Positions 10,953 through 23,300 of a DNA stretch of 64,000 nucleotides are shown in pieces. Below the pieces are notes generated by a model, which was not told where the DNA came from, ran no database searches, and saw only the letters and a list, made by a program, of their open reading frames with translations. Every line of letters begins with the position of its first letter. Within the stretch, counting starts at the first letter, position 1. Location: the NCBI RefSeq assembly GCF_036588685.1, contig NC_086380.1:49774544-49838543 (forward strand), written 5' to 3'. Position numbers and translations under genes: made by a program. Source of the DNA: Mytilus trossulus (Eukaryota; Mollusca; Bivalvia; Mytilida; Mytilidae).

Positions 10953-11025
10953 TATAAGCACAATAGATCATTTGCATTCCTTCAACGTTATGTTGAAGGA
11001 ATGCAAATGATCTATTGTGCTTATA
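10953..11025. repeat. Perfect inverted repeat, 34-bp arms, 5-nt loop
   Basis: Arms 10953-10986 and 10992-11025 are exact reverse complements (TATAAGCACAATAGATC.. and ..GATCTATTGTGCTTATA) around the loop GTTAT. Each arm contains an octamer motif (ATTTGCAT / ATGCAAAT), the classical POU-domain binding site. There is no mismatch in 34 pairs, whereas the flanking Harbinger remnant is heavily decayed. Confidence 0.95.
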
Positions 11026-12496
11026 AGAAAGAAATTGTAATTAGCATATCAACACCGAATGACCAAATATGTAGATATGTTTATTAGCTTGTGTGTGAAA
11101 TTTAAATGACTCACAAAGCTTTTTTTTCATAAAGTAGAAGATCTGGAATGCTTAATTCATTCCTTGTATGCAGATACCTTTATGTAACAAATTTCCTTCT
11201 GTCACTCATATGTCTATTGTCCATTACCCCAATTTCATTGTTAAGTGACTACTTGAGCAAAAATGAGTTTTTTTGTCAAATGATTGTTAGTACATCTGTT
11301 TCTGTCATGGTTCATATTTCCTTGACCTCATGTTCATTGTTCATTGGTCAATTTTAATAATTTGTGGTTTAATCTGTTTCTCTGGAACAATTAGCTATAG
11401 GACCAATATATTTGGTGTATGAAATGATTGTAAGGTGTACACGTCTGTCTGGCATGATTCATCTGACAGTGCCTTTATTTTCATAGAGAATTGATAATGA
11501 TAATTCTATATAATACTTGTAGTAAAACCTTTATATTACAGACGATCAACATAAATTGAATAATGTGTAAAGCAGGCAAGATATATTAGTGGGTGCACTC
11601 TTTTTATTAAGAAATGTTCCTCAATTATAAAATTATTTCAAAATACATGTATTTGAATTGATATTAAACAAAGAAAAGTAATATAAAACTACGAATTGCA
11701 TTTTGCTAGAAATGAACATATGTTTATTTATATTGATAAGGAGAATATTTAATTGGATAAACTTTGAAACAGTGGAGTATAATGTGTAAATTCACTTTTT
11801 AACTAAGAGAACAGGTACAGTTTTTTTAGATGCTGTATTAGTTATATTTCATTTTCACTTTATGCTTGTTTTATATCTGCTTTAAGAATAAAATCACATA
11901 CTACCTAGTTATGTTGTTAACAATTGAGTTGCACAGTATGTGATGTATACACTTACCTTTATCAAGACATTATCAACAAAAGCAATTTTCAAACAGCACC
12001 TGCATATTGCGCATATATCTCCTATTTAAAACGATATTCCAGATCTTGTTTTCCTGCTTACCAAGGTTTCCAAGCAGTGAAGTTGATGAAGCTGACCCTT
12101 TGAAAATGTTGCAGACACCATCATGAGTTGTTTGACAGTTATGGAATATATTAAGAACAACATTTTTGCAATATCAGAGTAATTTGTCATTGTAGTAAAA
12201 TATATGGTATAAAAAGAGGAGTTAATTTATGTAGACCTTTTACAATGAAATATAGGTGTAAATAATATCACTTACATCGGAACATCTTAATAATCTGTGT
12301 TTTTAAGTAATGATTCGTTAATTGAAACATATTGTTGACATATATAGCTAGGGTTTTAACTAACTTTAAATGTGTTGTGTAGATACAACTTCAAAAATTT
12401 GCAACCATATCATAGTTTGCAATGGTGAGTTTTCGCCCAAAGACATTTGGTTTCCAGACATGAACTGGAGTACTATAATCTATATTAAGTAATTAT
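11026..12496. other. No gene seen; satellite-like segment at 11270-11490
   Basis: A+T-rich sequence with only short random open frames. The part at 11270-11490 (TGACCTCATGTTCATTGTTC, CAATATATTTGGTGTATG and TCTGGCATGATTCATCTGAC) is about one and a half units of the satellite that forms the array at 13275-13850, in the opposite orientation. Confidence 0.6.
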
Positions 12497-12620
12497 AGGA
12501 AGATGTGGTATGAGTGCCAATGAGACAACTCTCCATCCAAGTCAAAATTTATAAAAATAAAACCAATATAGGTCAAGGTATGGTCTTCAACACATAGCCT
12601 AGGCTCACATGAAAAAGCAA
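12497..12620 (-). repeat. Retroelement 3' tail, reverse orientation
   Basis: AGGAAGATGTGGTATGAGTG followed by CCAATGAGACAACTCTCCATCC is the reverse complement of the last part of the Penelope-like tail at 6790-6860. The copy is short and has diverged (the GGCTCACAC..GGCTC region is recognisable but altered). It represents an extremely 5'-truncated insertion. Confidence 0.75.
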
Positions 12621-12623
12621 GAG

Positions 12624-12655
12624 ATCCATACACTTAATATATTAAGTGTATGGAT
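12624..12655. repeat. Perfect 32-bp palindrome
   Basis: ATCCATACACTTAATA and its exact reverse complement abut with no spacer. It sits right at the end of the reversed retroelement tail (12497-12620), so it may mark a rearrangement joint. Confidence 0.9.
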
Positions 12656-13274
12656 ATCTGAAATTCTACCACTGTTAATTACATCTTTATCCTAAATCCA
12701 TTGGATGTTAGATGTGAACCGATTGATATTAAAAAGCTTTTTTTATTAGTTGTCATTTTCTTTGAACTAGATGTCAGATACTTCAAGTATCAAATCTCAG
12801 TACTTTGGGTTTTTTTTGTTATGAGGTATATATTAATTTCCTGCAACATCCTGTCTGTGTTTTTGTTAGCTGTTTACCTGTTTTTCTGCTATTTGTCGGT
12901 CTGTTGAGTTAGGCCTTTTTCAACTAATTTTCATACTCTATTTTTATGTAGTACTGTTACACTACTATGCCAGGTTAGGGAATAGTTGGTGTAACGATAT
13001 ATGGTATTGTTACAATTCATAATAACAGGGCTGTCTGGCAAGATCATCATAACCCTATTGGTTTGGAACCATAAACAGTAATATATGCTGTAATTTGCCC
13101 ATAAAAATACCTGAACATGACCATATTCTAACACTTATGGCGAAATATGTATGACATGGGAAACCATATGCATAGATACAAGAGTGAACACACTGAAATG
13201 TCTCGCCTTCTTTACTAATCATTGATATCATGTTGATAGTCCTAAATATAAAGCTTTACAACTGTCACATAAAC

Positions 13275-13851
13275 TTAACATTAACCAAGAAAACTAAACA
13301 TTGACCAATGAACCATGAAAATGAGGTCAAGGTCAGATGAATCATGCCAGGCAGGCATGAACAGCTAACAATTCTTTCATACAACAAATATAGTTGACCT
13401 AATGCTTCTAGTTTTAAGAAAAACACAAAAACACAAAAACATAACATGGATGAGCAATGAACCGTGAAAATGAGGTCAAGGTCAAATAAAACCTGCGTGA
13501 CTGACATATAGGTCAAAAAATATTTCCACACACCAAATATAGTTGACCTATTGCATATATAATTAGAAAAAAAGACCAAAACACAAAAACTTAACTATAA
13601 TCACTGAGCCATGAAAAGGAGGTCAAGGACAGATGACACCTGCCAGCTAGACATGTACACCTTACAATCATTCCATACACCAAATATAGTAGACCTATTA
13701 AATACAGTATACGAAAAATAGACCAAAACACAAAAACTTAACTATAACCACTGAGCCATGAAAATGAGGTCAAGGTCAGATGACACCTGCCAGTTGGACA
13801 TGTACATCTTACAGTGCTTCTATACACCGAATATACTAGACCTATTGACAA
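13275..13851 (-). repeat. Tandem array, about four units of 147-149 bp
   Basis: The anchor word ATGAGGTCAAGG (or one-base variant) begins at 13321, 13470, 13617 and 13764, giving periods of 149, 147 and 147 bp. Other shared words are ACAAATATAGTTGACCTA and CCAAAACACAAAAACTTAAC. The units are diverged from each other. This is a known type of bivalve satellite (from memory). Units in the other orientation occur at 11270-11490 and 40950-41115. Open frames in the array are incidental. Confidence 0.85.
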
Positions 13852-14122
13852 AAGTTGCAGGCTTGACAAAAACCATCCAAGAACACAATCTAAATATCCC
13901 CATTGAAAAAAACACTCATTATAAACTACCATTAACAATACATTAGTCTATTTCAAAGCTGCCATCAAATCAATAGTTCAGAGTAAAACAAATGATCATT
14001 TATTACTGACACATTAAAATTTATTTGTCTGAATGAAAAATGATAAAATACATTAAAAAAGTTAAAACACCAACTACATGTATATAAATTAATGACTAGC
14101 TTCCATTTGTATTTGCTGATAT
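13852..14122 (-). other. Probable PRKRIP1 3' untranslated region
   Basis: The 270 bp downstream (minus strand) of the PRKRIP1 stop contain no gene. Candidate poly(A) signals, AATAAA on the minus strand (TTTATT on plus), occur near 14019-14024 and 13998-14003. The transcript end is not defined beyond this. Confidence 0.4.
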
Positions 14123-14367
14123 TTAAAACTGTTTTTCATCAACAAGAGCATACTGTTTATTACTTCTATAACCTTTTCTCTTATTATCATTATGATTTTC
14201 ACTTTTTTCTGACTTGACTTCAGTATCACAATTTTCCTCAGAGTTATGTCCCATGTCACCATTCTGATTAGAGTTATGTCCCATGTCACCATTTGGATTT
14301 GAGTTATTTCCCTTGTCACAATCTTGTTCCAGAGATTCTTTAGGTTCTTCATCTTCTGATTCTTCAT
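14123..14367 (-). CDS. PRKRIP1: PRKRIP1 exon 6 (last coding exon)
   Basis: Follows acceptor TTCATTTTAG and completes a split Asp codon; encodes residues 145-224 and stop TAA at 14123-14125. The sequence is acidic and Asn-rich ([16 protein letters not shown]..) and contains a 10-residue tandem repeat, [10 protein letters not shown] then [10 protein letters not shown], from a 30-bp DNA repeat at about 14240-14293. It ends in YALVDEKQF. This tail is not in the vertebrate protein. Confidence 0.88.
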
Positions 14368-17300
14368 CTAAAATGAAATGTTTTTACATGAATATTTCTT
14401 TGTATCCAAATAGACTCAATTAAATGTCTCATCTTTTTAAATAGTCATCTATAGTGTTTAGCTGAAATTCAAGAGTTGTCTTTCGCGTTGCCTACAAATT
14501 AAATAATTTTGTTGCATAGTACTTATAAAGTAAAGAGTAACGAAACATTTTTAGTTCATTAACATAGAATCTGCAATTAAGAAGAAGGTGTCTGGCATAT
14601 ACGAACAATACTCACATATTGTAACTCATTTATAAGTTGCGGACTAAGTATGAAGCCATACTGTTCTAGAAGAAAATTGTGACAGAAATATTTGTAGGTC
14701 ATAGAAGAGCAAATGGTCAGATGCACAGAAAGACAAGGTTAATGCACTATAGCTCCTTAGAGTGAGGGTATAATATTGTATCAAGATCAACATGTAAATA
14801 TGCTAGGTAAAATGTATTTGATATTTTAAAAACAGATGAAAGCACTAAAATTAAAGATAATATAAAATAGGCTTAAAATTGTGAACTTTCAATTTCTGTG
14901 TATAACTATTCTATAAGGGTCTGTATATGGAGTTACAGTATACATCTTAAAATGAACATCATACTCAGGGGCTTGCATTTCCTTGAATGATATATTTGAT
15001 AAATTCTAACTGCTTTCAATAAAAGGATTTTTAATGTAAAAGTTGCAGTTGTCCCTTTAAATTGTATAGACACTATCATGAATCTACTAACTGTTATTTA
15101 TTATATGTGTAACATACGGCCACAAAAATGTTTCATCCCTCCTTTTTACCTAATTGATCTTTTAACTTTAATATTAGAGAAACATGATTACCCTTACACA
15201 GAATTCTGTTTGAAGGTGGATCGCAATGATAGGATTTATTTTTTCTGTTTTGAATTAACTGTAGTTTGTCTTTTTGTCATTTCTGTCTTGCCTAATTGAA
15301 GTGAAGGCATTTCTTTCAATGGCAGCAGCTTCAATTATGTTTTAATTTTTGATTAGGCCACTTCAAGGGGAACTAATTAATGGAAGCTCAATGATATTTG
15401 GTATGGAGATGAAGTGGCCTCATGCCCTCATCTTTGTTCATTGACTTTTGAAATTGCATCATTTACATGCTAATGTTTGTTTTTAGGACAGTCTAAAGGA
15501 GAACTTCTTATGACAATTCTAAGGTATTTGATATGCAGTTGTTTTATATTGTAGCATTTACATTTCTCATTTCCAGTGAGTTTTTACGGCCTAGCTTCTT
15601 CAGTCATGGCTCATTGACTATTTTAATTTTATCACACTACCCTATAAAGGCTAGACACATCACTGTGTTTATTTTTTTCCCCTTAGTATTGTCTATTTTT
15701 CTTCGAATTACAAATGTATGATTGATTTTCCCCTATTCTGCATCTTTTTTTTTTTGCTTAATATAGCTTGTTAGAATGTGACAGGATTACAATTAAACAA
15801 AACAGTATATGCCATACCTGATTCTTCTTTGTCTTCTTGTTCCTTTTTTGGTTTCTTGCCTTTTTGCTTCTGTTTTTTCTTCAATCTGGTAAAAAATTTA
15901 ATAATTTGTTACTTATTTGTCAAGATTTAAAAACAAATACTGATTTTGCAATTAACCAAAAAGTATTCTATACCTATTATAATAAACATTTAAAACTAGA
16001 CATAGTATAGTAAATACATGTTTTCCAAGATAAAAAGATTGTTATCTTATTGGCAATACCACATCTTCAAATTATATATGCTAACTTAGTTTTTTTACTG
16101 CAAAGCAATACAGACTGTCTTCTAACAAAAAACCTAAACAGATAAAGTCTTAGATCATAGAAATTGTGTATATAATTTCAACCATATTTTACTTCTTCAA
16201 TGCAGTGATGGTGTACTAGAACAACTTGCAAAAGCACTTTTGTAAATTTGCTAGGTAAAGTACTAAACATTTTAAGAAAGATAAGCAAATTTTCAGTGGA
16301 AAAAATAGCTTAATGAGTTAATTTCAGTGGGTCCTCAAGTTTGCATTATAATTTCTTTTAAATTACAATTTTTATATTCATAATTTTAAACAGAAGAAAT
16401 TTCTTATAAAATATGTTTGTAGTTATTTTAGTAAACCTGGGATCAATGTTTAAAGAGAGTTGTTTTGTAAGGACATATCTGTGTTCAAACATATATATGT
16501 TATGTTAAACTTTTATTCCAACTGTGTTTAGTTAAACCTTCAAAAATATTTTGGCCATGAAGTTCATTTTTCAGCATTTGGACTCAACACCATATAAGAA
16601 CAATACTGAAAATATTCATAAAAAGAGAAAAAATCACAGCAAATGAAAATCATAGTTGTAATTATAACGTAATGTATCCAAGCGATGTAACTTTTGTTTC
16701 CAATATTTTAATTTATTCAATTGAAGAAGGCCATACATAATAGCTGAAACGTTTGGAAAATTGTGATACAGTTATTAAATAAAAATATATATACAATTTA
16801 ATTTTTTTGAATTCCTAGATCAAACAGACAGTCAGGGGCATAACTTAACAACTAAATATCAAAATTATCTATAAGATAAATACAAGACTCTTTAAAATAG
16901 GGTTTCTAATGGTAACTTTTGTAAATTTCATTCATTTACAGATTTTACTAGCATTAACTATTTCCCTTAAGCCCTAAAAAATAAGTAATAACACTAATAT
17001 ATTTCTCCACAACGTGTTTTAGAGAGTAAAATGCCTTCATTTGCATGCCAAAAGTGACTATTCAAAATATCACTCTTCACCGTCCCTTATTGCTATTATT
17101 CATATCTTTTCCTTGATTCCAATTAAAATGTATATTCTTACAACCTTTTAGCTCTTTTCTTTGCTGTCCTGATTTCTGCTTCTGTTTGGTTCTTCTCCAG
17201 TTTCTTCTGATATTCTGCATCAGCATTATCCTAAATCAAAATATATATATTTAGCATATATACTGTATTGAAATTTCTTATTATTTTCCAAGAATGTAGG

Positions 17301-20300
17301 TAATGCTGCACAAAATAAATTAAAGCTTATAGACTGTATATGTGTGCGGATTTTTTTATTGAGGTAAATATTCCAGTGTGCATAACAAATTTCTGGAATA
17401 ATGTTCATAACTTTCCTTAGATTACAAAATTTCAAAATTAAATGCATTAAACTTTTGTTATTACCAAGGTCAACTAATACTAAGTATGACCAATTCCTAC
17501 TACATGTCAACTTCACCTGTACATACCTTTCAACTGACCCATATAGACTGTAGGAGTTGCAACTTTTTTTTGTGTATGATTGCATAATTTATTAATTGAC
17601 AAATACATATACACATGCTTAAATTCCATGAATGTTTAGACTGAGACAGTTTTTCTTGAAAGTGATCTGGTTTTTTTATATCAGAAAAAAAGATATCTGA
17701 GATATATTTATAATTCTATTGACTGGTTTTACTGTTTACATACATCTTACATTAATAATGATTATGAATAAGTATTATGCATAACAGGTGTTTATTAATC
17801 TTACTCGTTCAAATTTTTCATCCACATATTTCTGTCTAGCATATTCTCTCCGCCTTACTCCTCTGTAGACATGGAAATCTCCACTTCCTGCTCCTGCACT
17901 AGAACCTGTCAACAAATGATAGTCTGAAAAGTCATTTGTTTAAAGCAAAAATGCTAGAAAAAACAGGTGCAATTATCTTAAATACAGGTAGATATTATCC
18001 TGTATGAAAAGTATGTTGTAATATGTGACCCGCCATGACATTTGCAGGCTTATGGAGGTAGAACGTCATTGTTGATTTTTTTTAACTACATAATAATTTT
18101 ATTCATCAAATATTGCTTGTCATTGTTAGAAAATTATAAACATGATAAATATCGAGATTCAATGAAAACGTATTTGTGAAGAAAAGATAAACACATTCCT
18201 TGGCTTCTTTTTTGCGGACGCCGAACTATACATCATATATACGTTTTGAAGTTTGACTTTATCGTTTTAAGTGAAAAATATTTAAATCTACATTTTAAAT
18301 TAATATACAAAAAATCAAATTTCTGCTCTATAGATTTCCTTTCATAAATGAAGTCTGAAATATATCCATGATAAATGCACCGCATCGAATGCTTATAAGA
18401 GAACACCTACTTATAAACTGTTACGCGTCGCATACTATGTTTAGAGACATGCATAATAAATCTAAATTAAAAAAGGAATTCTTAAAGCTTAGTTGGACAA
18501 CTTTTAAACCAACTTCATCTCAACAAGTTTAAATAACATGTTTTAAATTGAGCTACAAACAAAACAAAAATGCTCTAAAGATTTTCTTTCATAAATGAAG
18601 TCTGAAAAATATCCATAATAAATGCACCGTATCAAATACATATATGAGAACATCTACTTATAAACTGTTACGCGTCGCATACTATGTTTAGAGACATGCA
18701 TGATAAATCTAAATTAAAAGGGGGAATTCTTAAAGCTTTCTTTGACAAATTTCAAATTAACTTCATTTCAACAAGTTAAAATTACATGTTCTAAAATAGA
18801 GCTAAGAATTGTTTGTATTGTAGTAAATTTATTTTTTTGAAATTTTATTCAAATACGCTATTGAACACCACTAAGAGCCAATAAATACAATAATTGTGTA
18901 TTTTATATATATGTGCCTTCAACAAATAAAATAGATTTCGAAAAAGAGTAGGCTAATGCCGCTACAAGGCAGCACTCGCACCCGCAAAGTGGAAAGGGAT
19001 TAATATAAGTTGCAAAACTTGATTCCCAATCCACTATAAATTAATATGTTTAAACTAAACTAAACAAATAAAAGTCGTCATAGAACAGTCTCATTTTCAT
19101 ACCGTTATTCGAAATGACTCGTTTCATTGCTATTACAACAAATATGTCATACATGGAATAACATGACAGAGAGTTTGTTTTGTTTCTGAATATTCTACAT
19201 ACATATACAAAAAAGCAATTTTTAGACAATTTTCCCTTCTAAGCCTGGAAGTGGCTAGTCACATATAATTTACGGCGTTTTTATTACAATGACGTTCTAC
19301 CTCCATAAGCCTGGATATGTCGTGGCTGGTCACATATTAGTAATAAAAAAACTTAATACATTGTACATAACATGTAGTGTCAATTCAGAATATTATGCAT
19401 GTTAAATCACCACTACTATTATAGTTGGTGCTGCTCCATAGAGGTAGTGAAAATAATTTAAATGTGACATTCTTAAAAAAAGTAATGATAGATTTTATAA
19501 AATTCAAAACTTTATGCCAGGTCTGTAACAAATAAATCATTGTATTTCATTTAAATATGTTTTTCCTCACCATTTTGTGTGTTTGAATGTTCCATTATCC
19601 CTACTAGGAAGTAAAGTTGGATTGTCTTTGTTGTGTGCTATATATATCCTTTATTTGTATATGTTCTTTTTTACCCTTCATGCTCTTCTGGAAGATATTT
19701 TTCTTGTGTATGTTCTTTTTTACCCTTCAAGCCCTTCTGGAAGATTGATTTTAGGTTGTTTTTTTCATTGTGCATTTTGGTATGTTCTTTTATTCCTTCT
19801 GAAAAGTATGTTTTAGGTGTCTCCATTGTGTGTTTGAGCATATTTGTAACCCCTTCTGGAATGTAAACTTGTGTTATCTTCATTGTGTTTCTGTTAAATA
19901 GTTGGGTTATTTTCACTGTGTTTGTGTATGGTCTTTTTTATTCCTTCTAGAAATAAATTTAGGTCAACTTGATTTGTTCAAATATTCTAGATAAATCTTT
20001 CCTTTTACCCCAAACATTTCTTATAAATTCCAGTGGATCACGAGGCTTTCTTTCTTGTGATGACTCAGGAATAAAAACTTCTTTTGACTGAAAACAGAAA
20101 ATAATTCAAATTCATTATTATAAATTGTAAAAGAAATATTCCTTAAAAAGGCTTAATGAAATATTATACAAAATTTAAACATGTTTTAAAAAGAGTCATA
20201 CAAATTTTCATGATTTCATCAACTAAATTTTTAAGGAGCTGTGAGGAGAAAATGCACCTGACAATTAGCATGATTATGTGGTTAAAATCAGCAAGAGTGT

Positions 20301-23300
20301 CATGCTGAAGTGACAAAGACAGTGGGAGATAAGCAACACTGGAAGATACCTTTTAGATATAACACCATACATTGTAGCTAGATTAGAACAAGAAAACACA
20401 GAAGAATACAAACGGAAGTTAGAAATAATTTCAGTCTTTCTTGAATTACCAGAATATCTGCAACCTCAATCATAACAGCAAAAAAAAAATTAAAGTATGT
20501 TCCTGGAGGAAATTACATGGGGGAAGATTCTCATAAGGTGTAATTGTGAGCAAAAATTTGTTCCTGTGAAAAAAGTTCCAGTGGAACTAATTTCACAGGA
20601 AATATGTTCTGGGAGAACTTTTTTCACAGACAATTTCTATATATAATTTGTTCCACACTTTACCTGGTGAAATAAGTTCTGGGTTGGTGAAATTTGTTCC
20701 ATACCTAGTGAAATAATTGTAGGTTGGAGGTCCATGTTTGTGAGATTTGTTCCTTACCTGGTGAAATAAGTTCTGGATTTGTGAAATTTGTTCCTCACCT
20801 GGTGAAATTAGTTCCTTGTCTGTGAAATATGTTCCACTTGTTAAACAAGTAATCTTATATACTGAGCACTTGTCATCAGCAAGTTTAAAGTCATTATAAA
20901 AACATGTATTTTATTGATAATGCAATATTAAAATAGAAAGTGTAAACATCCAATTTGGATCATGAGGAGTAAAGCAAAAGTTTAATATAATACTCAATTA
21001 ATAATACTAAAAATGACACTTATGATCCAGGAGAGAGTAGAATAAGAAATAATAATAAACGTCTTTCCGAAAAAAAGTTTTATAACGGTTAAAGATGAAC
21101 ATTTGTACTTTTTGGAAAAGGACAAAGTGACTGATTAATTATGTTAAAAAGACATAAAGAGACAAAGGAGACGCACTCTTTTAAAACTGTGCAATGACCA
21201 TAGCTAAGTACATGTGTGATTAGAACACCCATGACAGATTAACAGGAAGCAAGGAGGTCGAATACCACATAAATGATAAAACACAGATACAAATTATGAT
21301 ACATTATAATTGCTTTTATTTCTTATCTTCATCCTAGTCATGCCTTCAATTGCAAATGTACCCCATGCAAGCACAGAACTTATTTTCTGTGAAATAGGTT
21401 CGAACAGAACATTTTCATTGACGAACCATAAAATACCTTCCTTCAAACTAATATCATAGGGACTTATTTCACTTTTTTTAAAACTCATGGTGCTGTGACT
21501 TTTGTTCCGGAACCATTTTTCACAAATGGCGGTTTAAAAATTAGTTTCCGAACAAATTCTATAGTGCTGGAACATATTTTCTGTGACATAAGAACAAATG
21601 TCACGCAGGAACAAATTTTTTGTTACATAACAACGAAAACATATTTACAACATGACAAATGATAAACAGTAGAGATCAAACTATATATATACATGATACA
21701 TGTATAACTATATATATATACATGATACATGTATATAAAACAAATAAGGTTTAGTGACAATTTGTGATCTGACTGACCACGCAAACATGCGCGTAGCTAC
21801 GTTTACGTCAAAATGCCCAGGCCTACACTTGAATTTCGAAAGTAAAAAAAAAAAAAAATAGAATAAGAAAATCTGGTTAACAGCACATCAGCCGTGTGAA
21901 TCTGTCTGCAGTGGATTGTAATTGTGAATAAAAAGGGACTGAATTTACTTTAATCAATTAGATTCTCTTATACATTTTTTTCCAATTTTCTGTAAATGTC
22001 TGAATCTACTTTAGTTCTGCGTACTTTTCTTATATTTAAAGCAATTTATTATCTACTGAGACTCGATATGCGGTTTGAATGTTTTTGTCGAGTCTGGGAT
22101 TTACGTCTCAAAGGCGAGACAAATTAAGGTTCCAAATAGATAAAGTGTTGTGAATGACTGTCCATGAAATTTTACGAAAGTTGGAAAATATTAAATTTTT
22201 TATGATCAAAAGAGTATCCAGAGCAATATAATAATGCAATGATGTTTTAATTTTCCCTCATTTAACGGATAAAAGGTATTCTTTCTGCAATTAATAAGGG
22301 GTCACAGTTTGGGCTTAAAGTTTGTTAATTCTCAATTAAATTAGCCAATATTAACTACTTTGTCAAACCTTTATCAAATGTTATGAAAATTTGGAGTAGT
22401 TTTTTTTAGGATTAATGTCTGAAGCAAAATGTTGACTCTGAAGCATTTGTTTTCGTTCATTTTTCTGATCTTTTAATTACTTGTACGCAGTTTTTTTTAA
22501 AGATCAATTTATAAACCTTCATAGATTGTCATGAAATAGTGGCACACTTTAATATTATAGATCAAGAAAAAATATAAAAAGATTTTTTTTAATTTTTTCA
22601 AACCTTTTAAGGGACTGATAACATGGATAAATTGATTAACTTTTTGTGGAAAGAAATCATAGGTGTTTCAGGGAATTTGTATATTGCACCTGTTAGAAAT
22701 AAAGTTTCATGTTCATTAAAAGGTGCTTTTGTCGATTGTATGCCCACTCAGGCTCCTTTTAAACATAATTGAAAGTAAAATTGGATTTCTCTTCCGCTTT
22801 GTACTTATTTGGCAAAATAAATATTTCGATATGAGCGTCACTGATGAGTCTTATGTAGACAAAACGCGTGTTTGGCGTACAGAATTATAATCCTGGTAAT
22901 TTTGATAACTATTGGACGTTTTCTCTAAAACCAATGACCGCTAGAATTATTATAACACTATGAACATGATGAATAGGTTAAACATATTTCAAAGTTAAAC
23001 ATGAAACAAGAGGCTGTCACAACGACAGCAAACCGGATTTATTAACATTTATTTGTATCCTGCAAAAATCAAAAGAACCATAACTGATGAACGGTGAAAG
23101 TAACAAGAATGTGTCCATAGTACACGGATGCCCCACTCGCACTATAATTTTCCATGTTCAGTGGACCGTGAAATTTGGGTCTTTAATTTGGAATTAAAAT
23201 TAGAAAAATCATATCATAGGGAACATGTGTACTAAGTTTCAAGTAGATGTGCTTTTAACTTCCTCAAAAACTACCTTGACCAAAAACTTTAACCTGAACT

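Larger units (their letters stand above)
17906..20008 (-). other. PRKRIP1 intron 2
   Basis: 2103 bp, donor G|GTAAAA, acceptor GACAG. It holds the TIR element at 18020-19339 and a degenerate minisatellite at 19575-19955 that comes within about 55 bp of the exon 2 donor. Confidence 0.8.

Noticed and set aside
10953..11025. Calling the perfect hairpin a microRNA gene
   Set aside because: A 5-nt loop and fully paired 34-bp stem without mismatches are not typical of animal precursors, and no expression evidence is available from sequence.
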